From contig JAHDIE010000022.1 in the NCBI GenBank assembly GCA_020630955.1, positions 1 to 54,396 on the forward strand: a stretch of DNA of 54,396 bases. Reading direction: 5' to 3'. The stretch comes from Saprospiraceae bacterium. GTDB taxonomy: Bacteria > Bacteroidota > Bacteroidia > Chitinophagales > Saprospiraceae. The notes below the pieces were generated by a model. That model was not told where the DNA came from. It did not search any database and worked only from the letters and a program-made list of their open reading frames with translations. The translations under genes and the position numbers were made by a program. Shown here one piece after another: positions 1 to 8,406 of the stretch; position 1 is the first letter of the stretch; every line of letters begins with the position of its first letter.

Positions 1-1716
1 GGGGTTGAAGGAAAAATGTTTACACCCATGGTGCAGACGGTTTCATTCGCCATCTTTGGAGCATTCATATTGTCTTTAACTTATGTCCCAATGGCAAGTG
101 CATTGTTATTAAACAAGAACATAGAATACAAGGAAAATCTTTCAGACAAGATTATTGCTTTTTCCCAAAGTATCTACGAGCCCGTTCTTAACTTTGCTAT
201 GAAATTCAAAACACTAACCATTAGCATCGCTCTTTTGCTGTTTGGAATTGCCTTTTATATATTTTCAACACTCGGCGGCGAATTTATTCCCACGCTTTCT
301 GAGGGAGATATTGCCACACATGTCATGATACCTACTGGTAGCTCCCTATCCCAAGAAATAGCAACCACTACTAAAGCAGAACAACTACTTTTAGATAACT
401 TTCCAGAGATCATACAGATTGTTTCCAAAATAGGAAGTGCAGAAGTACCTACCGACCCTATGCCAATGGAGGTGGCTGATGTTATGATCATCATGAAGGA
501 CAAATCGGAATGGACTTCTGCCAAATCAAAAGAAGAAATGTTTGAAAAAATGGAAGAAGTCTTGGACGACTTACCAGGGGTTACAACAGAATTTTCCCAA
601 CCCATCCAAATGAGGTTCAATGAATTAATGACAGGTGTGCGATCAGATGTTGGAATTAAAATATATGGTGATGATGTAGATCGATTGGTTGCCTTAGGGG
701 ATGAAATGGTAAATTTAATCACTCCAATAAAAGGAGTAGAAGATGCTCGAGCTGAAACAGTCTCTGGATTTCCCCAGATTACCGTTAGATATGATAAAAA
801 TAAAATCGCCCTTTATGGACTCAATATATCTGATATCAACCAAGTAGTAAGCATGGGTTTTGCTGGAAGAAAGGCTGGCGTGATTTACGAAAAAGAACGA
901 AAATATGATCTGGTTATTAGGTTAGACCAACAACATCGTCTTGATATAAATAACATAGAAAATCTATACATTGATCTCCCTTCCGGAAATCAGATTCCTT
1001 TGGGTCAAGTAGCTGATATCAAAATTGAAAGAGGACCCGCGCAAATAAGTAGAGAAAACGGTAAACGAAGAATAACGATAGGATTTAATGCAAGAAATCG
1101 AGATGTTGAAAGTCTAGTAGAAGAAATCCAATCTACCATTTCTGAAAGAATGAATCTTCCTACTGGATACTTTTTGGAATATGCTGGCCAATTTGAAAAC
1201 CTTAAGCGAGCAAAATCTCGATTGGCTTTTGCCGTTCCAATTGCCTTGGCACTGATTTTTATTCTTTTATATTTTACCTTCCAAAGTGTCATTCAATCGA
1301 TCATGATTTTTACCGCCATCCCTTTATCAGCAATCGGCGGAGTTTTTGCGCTTTGGTTACGAGATATGCCATTTAGTATTTCAGCAGGAATTGGATTTAT
1401 TGCCTTATTTGGAGTTGCCGTCCTTAATGGCATCGTACTTATCGCTTACTTTAATCAATTGAAAGCAGAGGGCATGAAAGATGTAATGCAACGAATCAAG
1501 GTAGGCACAAAAGTGAGACTTCGTCCTGTTTTGATGACTGGCGCAGTTGCATCACTAGGATTTCTACCGATGGCTTTAAGTCAAAGTGCGGGAGCAGAAG
1601 TTCAAAAACCGCTAGCAACAGTAGTCATAGGAGGATTAATTACGGCAATTATTCTCACCCTCATTATCTTGCCAATATTATATTTTTACGCTGAAAAAAA
1701 ATCAAATAAAAGATGA
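1..1716 (+). CDS. czcA: Heavy-metal efflux RND pump, CzcA type (5' truncated by window edge)
   Basis: C-terminal part of an inner-membrane proton-driven RND permease that exports metal ions through a tripartite envelope channel. The frame is open from base 1: residues GVEGKM precede the first Met and match the conserved end of the first RND half, so the gene begins outside the window. The visible 571 codons hold the second periplasmic porter domain and the last membrane bundle. The stretch QMRFNELMTGVRSDVGIK (near residue 200) resembles the CzcA/CnrA divalent-cation group. At the spot where copper pumps of the CusA type carry a Met (RIDMLSTG) there is Glu, so Zn/Co/Ni/Cd is more likely than Cu/Ag (inference). 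Its stop overlaps the next start by 4 bp (ATGA), showing translational coupling to the channel and adaptor genes. Confidence 0.9.
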   Translation, partial: GVEGKMFTPMVQTVSFAIFGAFILSLTYVPMASALLLNKNIEYKENLSDKIIAFSQSIYEPVLNFAMKFKTLTISIALLLFGIAFYIFSTLGGEFIPTLSEGDIATHVMIPTGSSLSQEIATTTKAEQLLLDNFPEIIQIVSKIGSAEVPTDPMPMEVADVMIIMKDKSEWTSAKSKEEMFEKMEEVLDDLPGVTTEFSQPIQMRFNELMTGVRSDVGIKIYGDDVDRLVALGDEMVNLITPIKGVEDARAETVSGFPQITVRYDKNKIALYGLNISDINQVVSMGFAGRKAGVIYEKERKYDLVIRLDQQHRLDINNIENLYIDLPSGNQIPLGQVADIKIERGPAQISRENGKRRITIGFNARNRDVESLVEEIQSTISERMNLPTGYFLEYAGQFENLKRAKSRLAFAVPIALALIFILLYFTFQSVIQSIMIFTAIPLSAIGGVFALWLRDMPFSISAGIGFIALFGVAVLNGIVLIAYFNQLKAEGMKDVMQRIKVGTKVRLRPVLMTGAVASLGFLPMALSQSAGAEVQKPLATVVIGGLITAIILTLIILPILYFYAEKKSNKR

Positions 1717-2951
1717 ATTTTGTTATCAAGACAATCTTAATTATTCTATTTTTCGCTTCCGCAAATAAAACATTGCAATCTCAAGTACAAAGGATTAGCA
1801 CAGTTAATCAAGTCATTGAAATTGCCAATGAAAATAACCCAATCATTCTTATTTCAAAACTTGAAGCAGAACAATGGCAATTAGTAAGTGATGCAGCATA
1901 CGAAGTTCCAAAAATAGAGATTCAGGCAAGTTATGGTCAGATGAATACAAGGACCATTGATCAGAATTATGAAATATCTCAAAGTTTTAATCCATTCGTA
2001 GCAAATGCTGCAAAGAACTTAGGAAAACACAAATCTGCCAAATCTTCAACACCATTAATCCATGCAAAAAATGATTTAAGATATCATCTGCGTATGCTAT
2101 GGAGTGACTTCGAATTTTATCACGACAAACTAAATATCATTTCTCAAAAATTGGCCTTGGCTGAACAACATAACACATTTGCCGAAAGGCAATTCCAGCT
2201 TGGAGAAATCGATCAACTTGCAAAAATGACTATAGAAATAGAACTAGCACAAATTAAACAAGAACAAAAAGAATGTAAAATCATTTTGGATCAGAAATTG
2301 ACAGAGCTAAAACAAGTAACAGGCAAAGAAGATATTGAGACAGATGGTCTCCAAACTGATGAAGCATCACTAATCGAAATCGATAAAGAACGATTGGCTT
2401 ACAACCTAGAATATGAAATGATTCAACAAGATATTCAAATTGCTAAAGCCGAAAGAAAATACCAAGGAGCGCTACGAAAACCAGACTTAAGGCTAGGATA
2501 TTTTGTCCAATCAATTGAAGGAGATTTAGAGGTAAATAATCAAACTATTTATTATGATCGAACACCTAGATTCCACGGTGTGACTTTAGGAATGGAGCTA
2601 GCCCTTTTTGGAAAAGCTTACAAAGCAAATGAAAAAATAGCCGACAAGAATGTCAAAATTTTGGAAGCCAAAGCGGCTGAAATAGACTTTAGAACCCAAA
2701 ATGAATTGACCAAATTGAAATCTGAAAAAAATATAGCAAAATCAAATTACGAATTCTACAAAAAAGAAATACTTCCGAAAGTTGATGGGATTAAAAATAA
2801 TCTAGAAAAAAACTTCAGCAATGGCGAAATAAGTTTTTCAGATTACGAACACGGCCTCAATATATATTTTGAATCTAAAGAGGCATACTTACAATCCATT
2901 AAAGATTATAATGTAAGCATCTACAATCTTTTGTATTTGCTAAACAAATAA
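1713..2951 (+). CDS. TolC/CzcC-family outer-membrane factor of the metal efflux system
   Basis: Outer-membrane channel partner of the RND pump encoded just upstream (4-bp overlap). The 412-residue protein begins with a hydrophobic signal peptide ending near LQSQ. It is dominated by long amphipathic helices in two related halves (about residues 110-200 and 300-400), as expected for the periplasmic tunnel of TolC proteins. The motif FAERQFQLGEIDQLAKM is typical of the first OEP repeat. The length is usual for CzcC/CusC proteins of Bacteroidota. No lipobox is seen, unlike enterobacterial CusC. The gene order pump-channel-adaptor differs from the proteobacterial channel-adaptor-pump order. Confidence 0.85.
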   Translation: MNFVIKTILIILFFASANKTLQSQVQRISTVNQVIEIANENNPIILISKLEAEQWQLVSDAAYEVPKIEIQASYGQMNTRTIDQNYEISQSFNPFVANAAKNLGKHKSAKSSTPLIHAKNDLRYHLRMLWSDFEFYHDKLNIISQKLALAEQHNTFAERQFQLGEIDQLAKMTIEIELAQIKQEQKECKIILDQKLTELKQVTGKEDIETDGLQTDEASLIEIDKERLAYNLEYEMIQQDIQIAKAERKYQGALRKPDLRLGYFVQSIEGDLEVNNQTIYYDRTPRFHGVTLGMELALFGKAYKANEKIADKNVKILEAKAAEIDFRTQNELTKLKSEKNIAKSNYEFYKKEILPKVDGIKNNLEKNFSNGEISFSDYEHGLNIYFESKEAYLQSIKDYNVSIYNLLYLLNK

Positions 2952-2955
2952 AAAC

Positions 2956-4230
2956 ATGATAAAATATAGAACAAAAACAAGTGTCGGTCTTTTATGTATG
3001 AGCTTCATGCTTGCTTGTAGCCACAACCATGACCATAACCATGATCACAAGCATGCAGATCATGGGGACCACACAAAACATGACATGCATGAAAGCAATC
3101 ATGACGAAGCTCATAAATCGGTTATATTAAACAAAGCTCAATTCCTTAATGCTGAAATTGACACTGGTTGGTTTTCTCAGAAAAATCTTACCGATGTAAT
3201 CCATGCCAATGGCTATACAAAGTTGGACCCCCAAGATCAGGCAGATGTTAGTATGCCAATAATGGGAACCATAAAAGACATCAAAGTTATTGAAGGCAAC
3301 TATGTTAAAAAAGGTCAGACCTTGGCCATCATGTCTAGCATAGCTCTAGCTGACATGTTGCTTGAGAAGGCAAAACTACAAGAGCAAGCAGCATTGGCTG
3401 AAGAAAAGAAAATCTTTCTTGAAAAAGAATATAAGCGCCAATCTATACTCGCTCAAGAAAATATCAATGCTCGCAAAGTATTTGAAAAAATCAATTCAGA
3501 ATTAAATATAGAACGAAAGAAAATATCAGCTATTCAACAACAGTTGGAAATTTTAAAACAAACCATTTCGATGTCAGGAGGAAACATGGCCAGCCACATT
3601 TCTATCAAGGCCCCGATTAGTGGACATATCACCCATTCAGACCTTAAAATCGGTGCAACTGTTAAGGCTGGTACAACCATGTTTTCAATTGTGGATAATA
3701 GCAAGATGCATGTGGATTTACTACTCTACGAAAAAGATCTATCACATATAAAAGTTGGTCAGAAAGTAAGATTTATGATTACCAATCAATCCAATGAAGA
3801 AATTACTGGAGAAATATATAATATTGGTAAGGCCTTTGCCAATGACACCAAATCCGTTGCCGTACACGCAGATATCGAAAACAATAACGCCAATCTTATT
3901 CCAGGTATGTATCTAAGTGCTTTGATAGACATTGGACAGAATACAGTCACGGCATTACCTGAGGAAGCTATTGTAACGGCCGAAGGAAGAAACTTTATTT
4001 TCCTTTGGGATGCAGAAAACATAAAAAACCATGGCGAAGAAACGGAGGCCTATAATGAAGAAATTAACTTCAAAAGAACTGAAGTTAAGACTGGTACGAA
4101 ACAATTAGGTTTTGTAGCGGTTACTCCTTTAGAAAAAATTTATAACGGAGATAAAATTGTTATAAAAGGAGCATATTATCTTCAAAGTCACTTACAAAAA
4201 ACAGAAAGTGGTGGAGGCCACCATCATTAA
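2956..4230 (+). CDS. Periplasmic adaptor (CzcB/CusB-like) with His-rich N-terminus
   Basis: Membrane-fusion protein linking the RND pump to the TolC-type channel. It has a probable lipoprotein signal (SFMLAC, Cys about residue 20). Directly after it comes a stretch of some 35 residues very rich in His and Asp (HNHDHNHDHKHADHGDH), a likely metal-binding arm like that of CzcB. The body shows a barrel-sandwich/lipoyl half (GTIKDIKVIEGNYVKKGQ), a coiled-coil hairpin (about 130-205), the second lipoyl half (IKAPISGHITHSDLKIG), and beta-barrel and membrane-proximal domains. The C-terminus ends in a second His cluster (GGGHHH). It starts 4 bp after the channel gene. Function is well supported; the metal is inferred. 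Confidence 0.88.
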   Translation: MIKYRTKTSVGLLCMSFMLACSHNHDHNHDHKHADHGDHTKHDMHESNHDEAHKSVILNKAQFLNAEIDTGWFSQKNLTDVIHANGYTKLDPQDQADVSMPIMGTIKDIKVIEGNYVKKGQTLAIMSSIALADMLLEKAKLQEQAALAEEKKIFLEKEYKRQSILAQENINARKVFEKINSELNIERKKISAIQQQLEILKQTISMSGGNMASHISIKAPISGHITHSDLKIGATVKAGTTMFSIVDNSKMHVDLLLYEKDLSHIKVGQKVRFMITNQSNEEITGEIYNIGKAFANDTKSVAVHADIENNNANLIPGMYLSALIDIGQNTVTALPEEAIVTAEGRNFIFLWDAENIKNHGEETEAYNEEINFKRTEVKTGTKQLGFVAVTPLEKIYNGDKIVIKGAYYLQSHLQKTESGGGHHH

Positions 4231-4265
4231 AAAGGAAAAATTTAAACTTTTAAATATTTTAAAAA

Positions 4266-4832
4266 ATGACAAAATCAGAAGTATTACAAAGATTAAAAGA
4301 CGGCAATGCAAGATTTGTTGATGACAAACTTGATGGAAAACTGCAAGACACCGAAAGAAGAACCAATCTTACTGCCGGGCAACAACCTTTTGCCATTGTC
4401 CTAAGTTGCGCAGATAGTAGAGTAGTTCCAGAATTAGCCTTTGATACGGGACTTGGTGAAATATTTACTGTTAGAGTAGCAGGAAATGTAGCCAATGCTT
4501 CTTCTATTGCCAGTATCGAATATGCAGTGGCTCATTGTGGGTCAGAAGTAATTGTTGTAATGGGTCACCAAAGTTGTGGTGCTGTTACAGCAGCTGTTGC
4601 TGGTGGAGATAACGGATATAACATCAACCATCTTTTGGCACACATTACACCAGCTATCAATGCTAGTGAGGAAGGTGCAGATATTAATGATATCGTGAGA
4701 AAAAATGCCACGATGGTAAGAGATGAATTAGTCAGTAGATCAGCAATCATTGGTGATGCTGTAAGATCTGGCAAAGTTGAAGTCGTAGCAGCCTACTACA
4801 ATCTTGATAGTGGTAAGGTGGATTTCTTATAA
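4266..4832 (+). CDS. Beta-class carbonic anhydrase
   Basis: Interconverts CO2 and bicarbonate with a catalytic zinc. The 188-residue protein carries the beta-class zinc set: Cys48 with the Asp50-Arg52 dyad (CADSR), and His101/Cys104 (GHQSCGAV). There is no signal peptide, so a cytoplasmic location is expected. It lies 35 bp after the adaptor gene in the same direction and is followed by a terminator, so it may be the last gene of the metal-efflux operon. This is an uncommon partnership. A second, divergent beta-carbonic anhydrase lies near 49 kb next to a SulP transporter. Confidence 0.93.
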   Translation: MTKSEVLQRLKDGNARFVDDKLDGKLQDTERRTNLTAGQQPFAIVLSCADSRVVPELAFDTGLGEIFTVRVAGNVANASSIASIEYAVAHCGSEVIVVMGHQSCGAVTAAVAGGDNGYNINHLLAHITPAINASEEGADINDIVRKNATMVRDELVSRSAIIGDAVRSGKVEVVAAYYNLDSGKVDFL

Positions 4833-4854
4833 ACAAATACAAATAAATAATAAG

Positions 4855-4890
4855 AAAAGGGGCTTAGATTCATTTCAAAGCTCCTTTTTT
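4855..4890 (+). terminator. Intrinsic terminator after carbonic anhydrase
   Basis: An 11-bp stem (AAAAGGGGCTT with AAGCTCCTTTT, one G-U pair) with a 12-nt loop and a run of T ends the metal-efflux/carbonic anhydrase transcription unit. Confidence 0.75.
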
Positions 4891-5121
4891 AATAATACTA
4901 ACCTGCAATTATTGTGACATTTGACCCTTCTCAATCATAGAATTGTCTAAAGGTCAAAAGAAATCGATCAAAATTCCATTTGAGGAATTAAAGGCAAATC
5001 AAAAAACATAGACGCTTACTCAAAATACATCTACACTTCCCAATACAACTATACATTGAAGTAGATTCCCGCCCATATTCGTAGTGTTAATTGATTATTG
5101 CACCACCAAAATTTTAGCATT

Positions 5122-5874
5122 ATGAAAAAGATGATTTTAGTTTTAATCGGATTGGTATTTTTTAGCACATTAGTATTTTCAACAAACCCAGAACACGAAA
5201 CAGAAGAATTAAAAATGATGTCTGTGGTTGCTGGTTCAGGACTAAAGATGCGAACAGCTCCCAAATTGTCAGCACAAACCATTAAAGTAATACCTTTTGG
5301 AGACATGGTATTTGAGGTCATAGATACATCCATGACTGAAGTACATAAAGATAGGATTGAATGGATGGAAGGAGAATGGATCAAGGTCGAACACATGGGA
5401 GATCAGGGTTATGTTTTCAATGGATTTCTTAGCCACCTTCCAGTTCCTCAATTTGATTTTGAGTTAACCTATGAAGACATGGATTTGGTATCTCCTTTGG
5501 AATCATATATTTCCTACAGGTTCGATAAGGACGGAGAACCGATCATTATTGACAATGATAAAGAAATCAAAATGGTCACCAATTATATGGGCGGGCATAA
5601 AAAAGTAGAAATTGAAGATCCATTCATGTATCAAATCAAAGTTACCTTAAACAACACTGAAATTCATGAAGCTTATAATCTTTTGAAAGGAATGTTGTTG
5701 ACGGGTTATGAAAAAGCAAGCTACGAGAATAATGCTGTATTTATTGAAAACAAATATGGCGACATCCATAAAATTAGAGTCAATATTGATCACCCTATAG
5801 AAATCAAGCAACTGGCTGGAAATCAGGTGCAAATTAGAGTGACGAACTATAGCTATGGCAATTGTGGATTGTAA
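5122..5874 (+). CDS. Secreted protein with bacterial SH3 domain, unknown function
   Basis: The start chosen is the ATG that gives a clean signal peptide (MKKMILVLIGLVFFSTLVFS). An upstream TTG in frame would add eight unlikely residues. Residues about 30-105 form a bacterial SH3 fold (VVAGSGLKMRTAPKLSAQTI, then GEWIKVEHMGDQGYVFNGFL), a module that often binds peptidoglycan or other wall material. The remaining 145 residues resemble no family I recognise and end in an NCGL motif. The gene is monocistronic, with a terminator on either side, so the context gives no role. Export across the inner membrane is likely; the final location is unknown. Confidence 0.75.
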   Translation: MKKMILVLIGLVFFSTLVFSTNPEHETEELKMMSVVAGSGLKMRTAPKLSAQTIKVIPFGDMVFEVIDTSMTEVHKDRIEWMEGEWIKVEHMGDQGYVFNGFLSHLPVPQFDFELTYEDMDLVSPLESYISYRFDKDGEPIIIDNDKEIKMVTNYMGGHKKVEIEDPFMYQIKVTLNNTEIHEAYNLLKGMLLTGYEKASYENNAVFIENKYGDIHKIRVNIDHPIEIKQLAGNQVQIRVTNYSYGNCGL

Positions 5875-5925
5875 AAAATAATTGGCAGTAGCCAAGCAAA
5901 ATTTATCAGAATCGTTCCAAGCTCT

Positions 5926-5956
5926 AAAGGATGCTTCAAAAGTGAAGCATCCTTTT
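5926..5956 (+). terminator. Intrinsic terminator after SH3-domain gene
   Basis: A near-perfect stem (AAAGGATGCTTC / GAAGCATCCTTT) is followed by a T-rich tract (CAATTTTTTTTC) 50 bp after the stop codon. Confidence 0.9.
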
Positions 5957-6357
5957 CAATTTTTTTTCTTTTTTATTTCTTTCCATCAGATTGGTATTCA
6001 ATGTCTAATACATTTAAAAATATAAATATGATTTTTTATGTTTTTTGTGGTGGGGGTAACTAGCTTTTTTCATGTCTTATTATCAAAGGGTGTTGAAAAT
6101 TATTCAAAAAATAAACCTGCTCAAACGTGAGTGGGTTTTTTTTATGCAATAAATTCAAGACTATCAAATCACACAAAGATTATAAGAATTCAAAATTTTT
6201 TAAGCTTCAGAGTAAAACTTAAAAAACTTAATTTTTTTCTCCTTTAATCAATTCTATTTTACAAAAAGATTATATAACCTAGCACAGTCTATTCCTATAC
6301 CCTATACCTATGTAACTATCCTGCTTTTATCCGTCATAAGAATAGAAACAATTTAAC
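5957..6357. other. Gene-free 400-bp stretch with an orphan terminator hairpin
   Basis: No convincing reading frame is present; the longest start-to-stop run noticed is 11 codons at 6028. The region is very T-rich and contains a second terminator-like hairpin (6113-6143) that is not needed by the gene upstream, which already has its own. A short untranslated RNA ending at 6143 is possible. The bases before 6358 contain short CCTAT-type repeats (6290-6315) of unknown meaning. Confidence 0.5.
6113..6143 (+). terminator. Orphan intrinsic terminator hairpin
   Basis: An 11-bp stem with two wobble pairs (AAACCTGCTCA / TGAGTGGGTTT) around a 4-nt AACG loop, followed by a run of T. On the other strand it also has a T-rich 3' side, so it could act in both directions. 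No gene ends close to it. Confidence 0.6.
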
Positions 6358-6936
6358 ATGAGGTTTAGGATCATTGCAAGCTTATTTATTGCCATCGGAT
6401 TTTGTCTTCAAAGCTCAGCACAATACAGCTTTGATAACGGATTATACATTAGTTTTGAAGATCTAAAAGGAAATCGTTCAGTTAAAGATTTGCCTTACCG
6501 ACAAGAATTAATAAAATCCAAAAATGGGATTTCGAGATATGGGATTTTTTACCAAGGGAAATATAAAAAAATCAAAGGAATTTATTGTTATGTCAATAAC
6601 AACCACATCTATTTAAATTCAAAAAAATTTGGAAGAAAGGGATACTACCTAAGATCTCATTTTGTTGGAAGATATGCTTATTTTGAAGATAGGTTTGGAA
6701 AGGATGATTTTTCTTACTCTAGAGGTGTTCCATCTTCTAATGGTCCAGCGGTAGAATCAAAAATCTGGGGTATTTTATTGGATATGGAAACTGGAAAAGT
6801 TAAAAAAGCCACTAGAAGAAATTTAAAAAAATTGCTTGCCAACCATCCTGAATTATGGCAGCAATATCTGGATGGAAGCAAAAGCTCCACAGAAGTAAAA
6901 GAAATCATTGTTTGGTTAAACTCCTCTAATAAATAG
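6358..6936 (+). CDS. Secreted hypothetical protein
   Basis: I do not recognise a family with certainty. The 192-residue product has a signal peptide (MRFRIIASLFIAIGFCLQSSAQ), so it is exported. The start of the mature part, YSFDNGLYISFEDLKGNRSV, recalls secreted Bacteroidota proteins that begin with a GLYxSFEDF-like motif and are often found near outer-membrane proteins. The middle is rich in Tyr, Lys and Gly (KFGRKGYYLRSHFVGRYAYFED), suggesting a beta-rich fold. The C-terminal third is helical and charged, with a LLANHPELWQQYL segment. It is transcribed alone. Confidence 0.65.
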   Translation: MRFRIIASLFIAIGFCLQSSAQYSFDNGLYISFEDLKGNRSVKDLPYRQELIKSKNGISRYGIFYQGKYKKIKGIYCYVNNNHIYLNSKKFGRKGYYLRSHFVGRYAYFEDRFGKDDFSYSRGVPSSNGPAVESKIWGILLDMETGKVKKATRRNLKKLLANHPELWQQYLDGSKSSTEVKEIIVWLNSSNK

Positions 6937-7088
6937 TTCTACATTTTAAACAATCTAAGGGAAAACCCTTGAAAATAAAATCATGGTAATCTTTGATTTT
7001 ATGAATGGCATTCTGATTTAATTTTATAAGTATATATCAAGATCACTCATTTTGATATGTCTGTGATAGAAATAGTTAGTAAATCGTT

Positions 7089-7123
7089 AAAGTGGAATTC
7101 ATTATGTTGATTTCCACTTTTTT
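7089..7123 (+). terminator. Intrinsic terminator
   Basis: A 9-bp stem (AAAGTGGAA / TTCCACTTT) with a 14-nt loop and a run of six or more T. It lies about 150 bp after the stop of the 6358-6936 gene, its probable user. Confidence 0.7.
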
Positions 7124-7167
7124 GTTCAAATGTCATGAGATACTCTTCTATTTTTATGATTGGATTG

Positions 7168-7175
7168 TACATTTG
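7168..7175 (+). promoter_or_regulatory. Candidate -7 element for the hydrolase-OsmC gene
   Basis: TACATTTG fits the Bacteroidota -7 consensus TAnnTTTG and lies 20 bp before the start codon. A matching -33 TTG is not clear at the usual spacing, so this is only moderately supported. Confidence 0.45.
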
Positions 7176-7195
7176 GTAATTAAAAGATTATCAAA

Positions 7196-8404
7196 ATGGC
7201 AAGCAAGTCTATCAAATTTAAAAATGATCGCGGATTAGAATTAAGTGGAAAATTAGAATTTCCATTGACCAAAAAACCAGATGCATTTGCGATTTTCTCA
7301 CATGTATTTACTGGTAGCAAAAATCTTAATGCCACAAGAAATATTAGTAGAGCGCTCACATTAAATGGAATTGCTGTCTTAAGATTTGACTTTACGGGTC
7401 TGGGCGACAGTCAAGGCGACTTTGCAGAATCGAATTTTAGCACCAATGTTGCCGACATTATGGCTGCCTCAAAATACCTTGAAGAAAATCACTCCGCCCC
7501 AAGCATATTAATTGGTCATTCTTTAGGTGGAGCAGCAGCTATCTATGCGGCGAAGAAAATAGACAGTATCAAAGCCGTTTGTACGATAGGAGCTCCTTCA
7601 GAACCACAACATGTAACCCACTTATTTGGGCTCTCCCTTGAAACCATTGAGAAGGATGGAGAAGCAGAGGTAACCATTGGCGGACGAAAATTTATCATCA
7701 AAAGACAATTTATTGAAGACATAAGAGCAGTCGATTTAGAAGCCATAACAAGGGACTTAAAAAAAGCAATATTGATTCTGCATTCACCGCAAGACAATGT
7801 AGTCGAAATAGAGAATGCTGCAAAAATATACCATGCAGCCCATCACCCTAAAAGTTTTATTACCCTCAACAATGCAGACCATATGTTGTCTAATAAGGAT
7901 GATGCTTACTATGCAGCTCATGTCATTTCTTCATGGGTCAAACGATATATTCCTATTCCAAAGAAAGAAGAACTTAAAACAGAAAAGCAGGTGATAGCCA
8001 AGTTAGGAGCAAAAGGATATACGACAGATATAATGGCCGGCAAACATGGTCTTATTGCTGATGAATCTGAAGAATTAGGAGGCAATGATTTTGGGCCTTC
8101 TCCATATGAATTGCTCAATACTGCGCTAGGTGCTTGTACTGCCATGACTTTGCAAATGTATGCAAGAAGGAAAAAATGGCCTTTAAAAGATGTAAGAGTA
8201 CATTTATCATTTGATAGATCCTACAAAGATGATTGTATGAATTGTGAGGACTATGAAAGAAAGCTAGGCCTCTATGACATGAGGATTGAATTAGATGGCC
8301 CATTGGATGAGGACCAAAAAGCGAGACTATTAGAAATCGCTCATAGATGTCCTGTGCACAAAACACTAAAGGAAACTCCTGATTTTAATATCATTGTTGA
8401 TTAA
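7196..8404 (+). CDS. Bifunctional alpha/beta hydrolase - OsmC family protein
   Basis: Two enzymes in one 402-residue chain. Residues about 1-255 are an alpha/beta hydrolase with the nucleophile elbow GHSLGG (Ser109), an Asp-containing strand (LILHSPQDNVV) and the catalytic His in NADHML. Residues about 265-402 are an OsmC/Ohr-type domain with two conserved cysteines (GACTAMTLQMYARRKKW and HRCPVHKTL). OsmC domains reduce organic hydroperoxides through such a Cys pair. The fusion is a known family, and the hydrolase may supply or process lipid peroxides, which is an inference. There is no signal peptide, so it is cytoplasmic. It ends 2 bp before the convergent CotH gene. Confidence 0.92.
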   Translation: MASKSIKFKNDRGLELSGKLEFPLTKKPDAFAIFSHVFTGSKNLNATRNISRALTLNGIAVLRFDFTGLGDSQGDFAESNFSTNVADIMAASKYLEENHSAPSILIGHSLGGAAAIYAAKKIDSIKAVCTIGAPSEPQHVTHLFGLSLETIEKDGEAEVTIGGRKFIIKRQFIEDIRAVDLEAITRDLKKAILILHSPQDNVVEIENAAKIYHAAHHPKSFITLNNADHMLSNKDDAYYAAHVISSWVKRYIPIPKKEELKTEKQVIAKLGAKGYTTDIMAGKHGLIADESEELGGNDFGPSPYELLNTALGACTAMTLQMYARRKKWPLKDVRVHLSFDRSYKDDCMNCEDYERKLGLYDMRIELDGPLDEDQKARLLEIAHRCPVHKTLKETPDFNIIVD

Positions 8405-8406
8405 AA

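Noticed and set aside
6028-6063. An 11-codon frame (MIFYVFCGGGN) before the orphan terminator
   Set aside because: Too short, with no ribosome-binding or conservation evidence.
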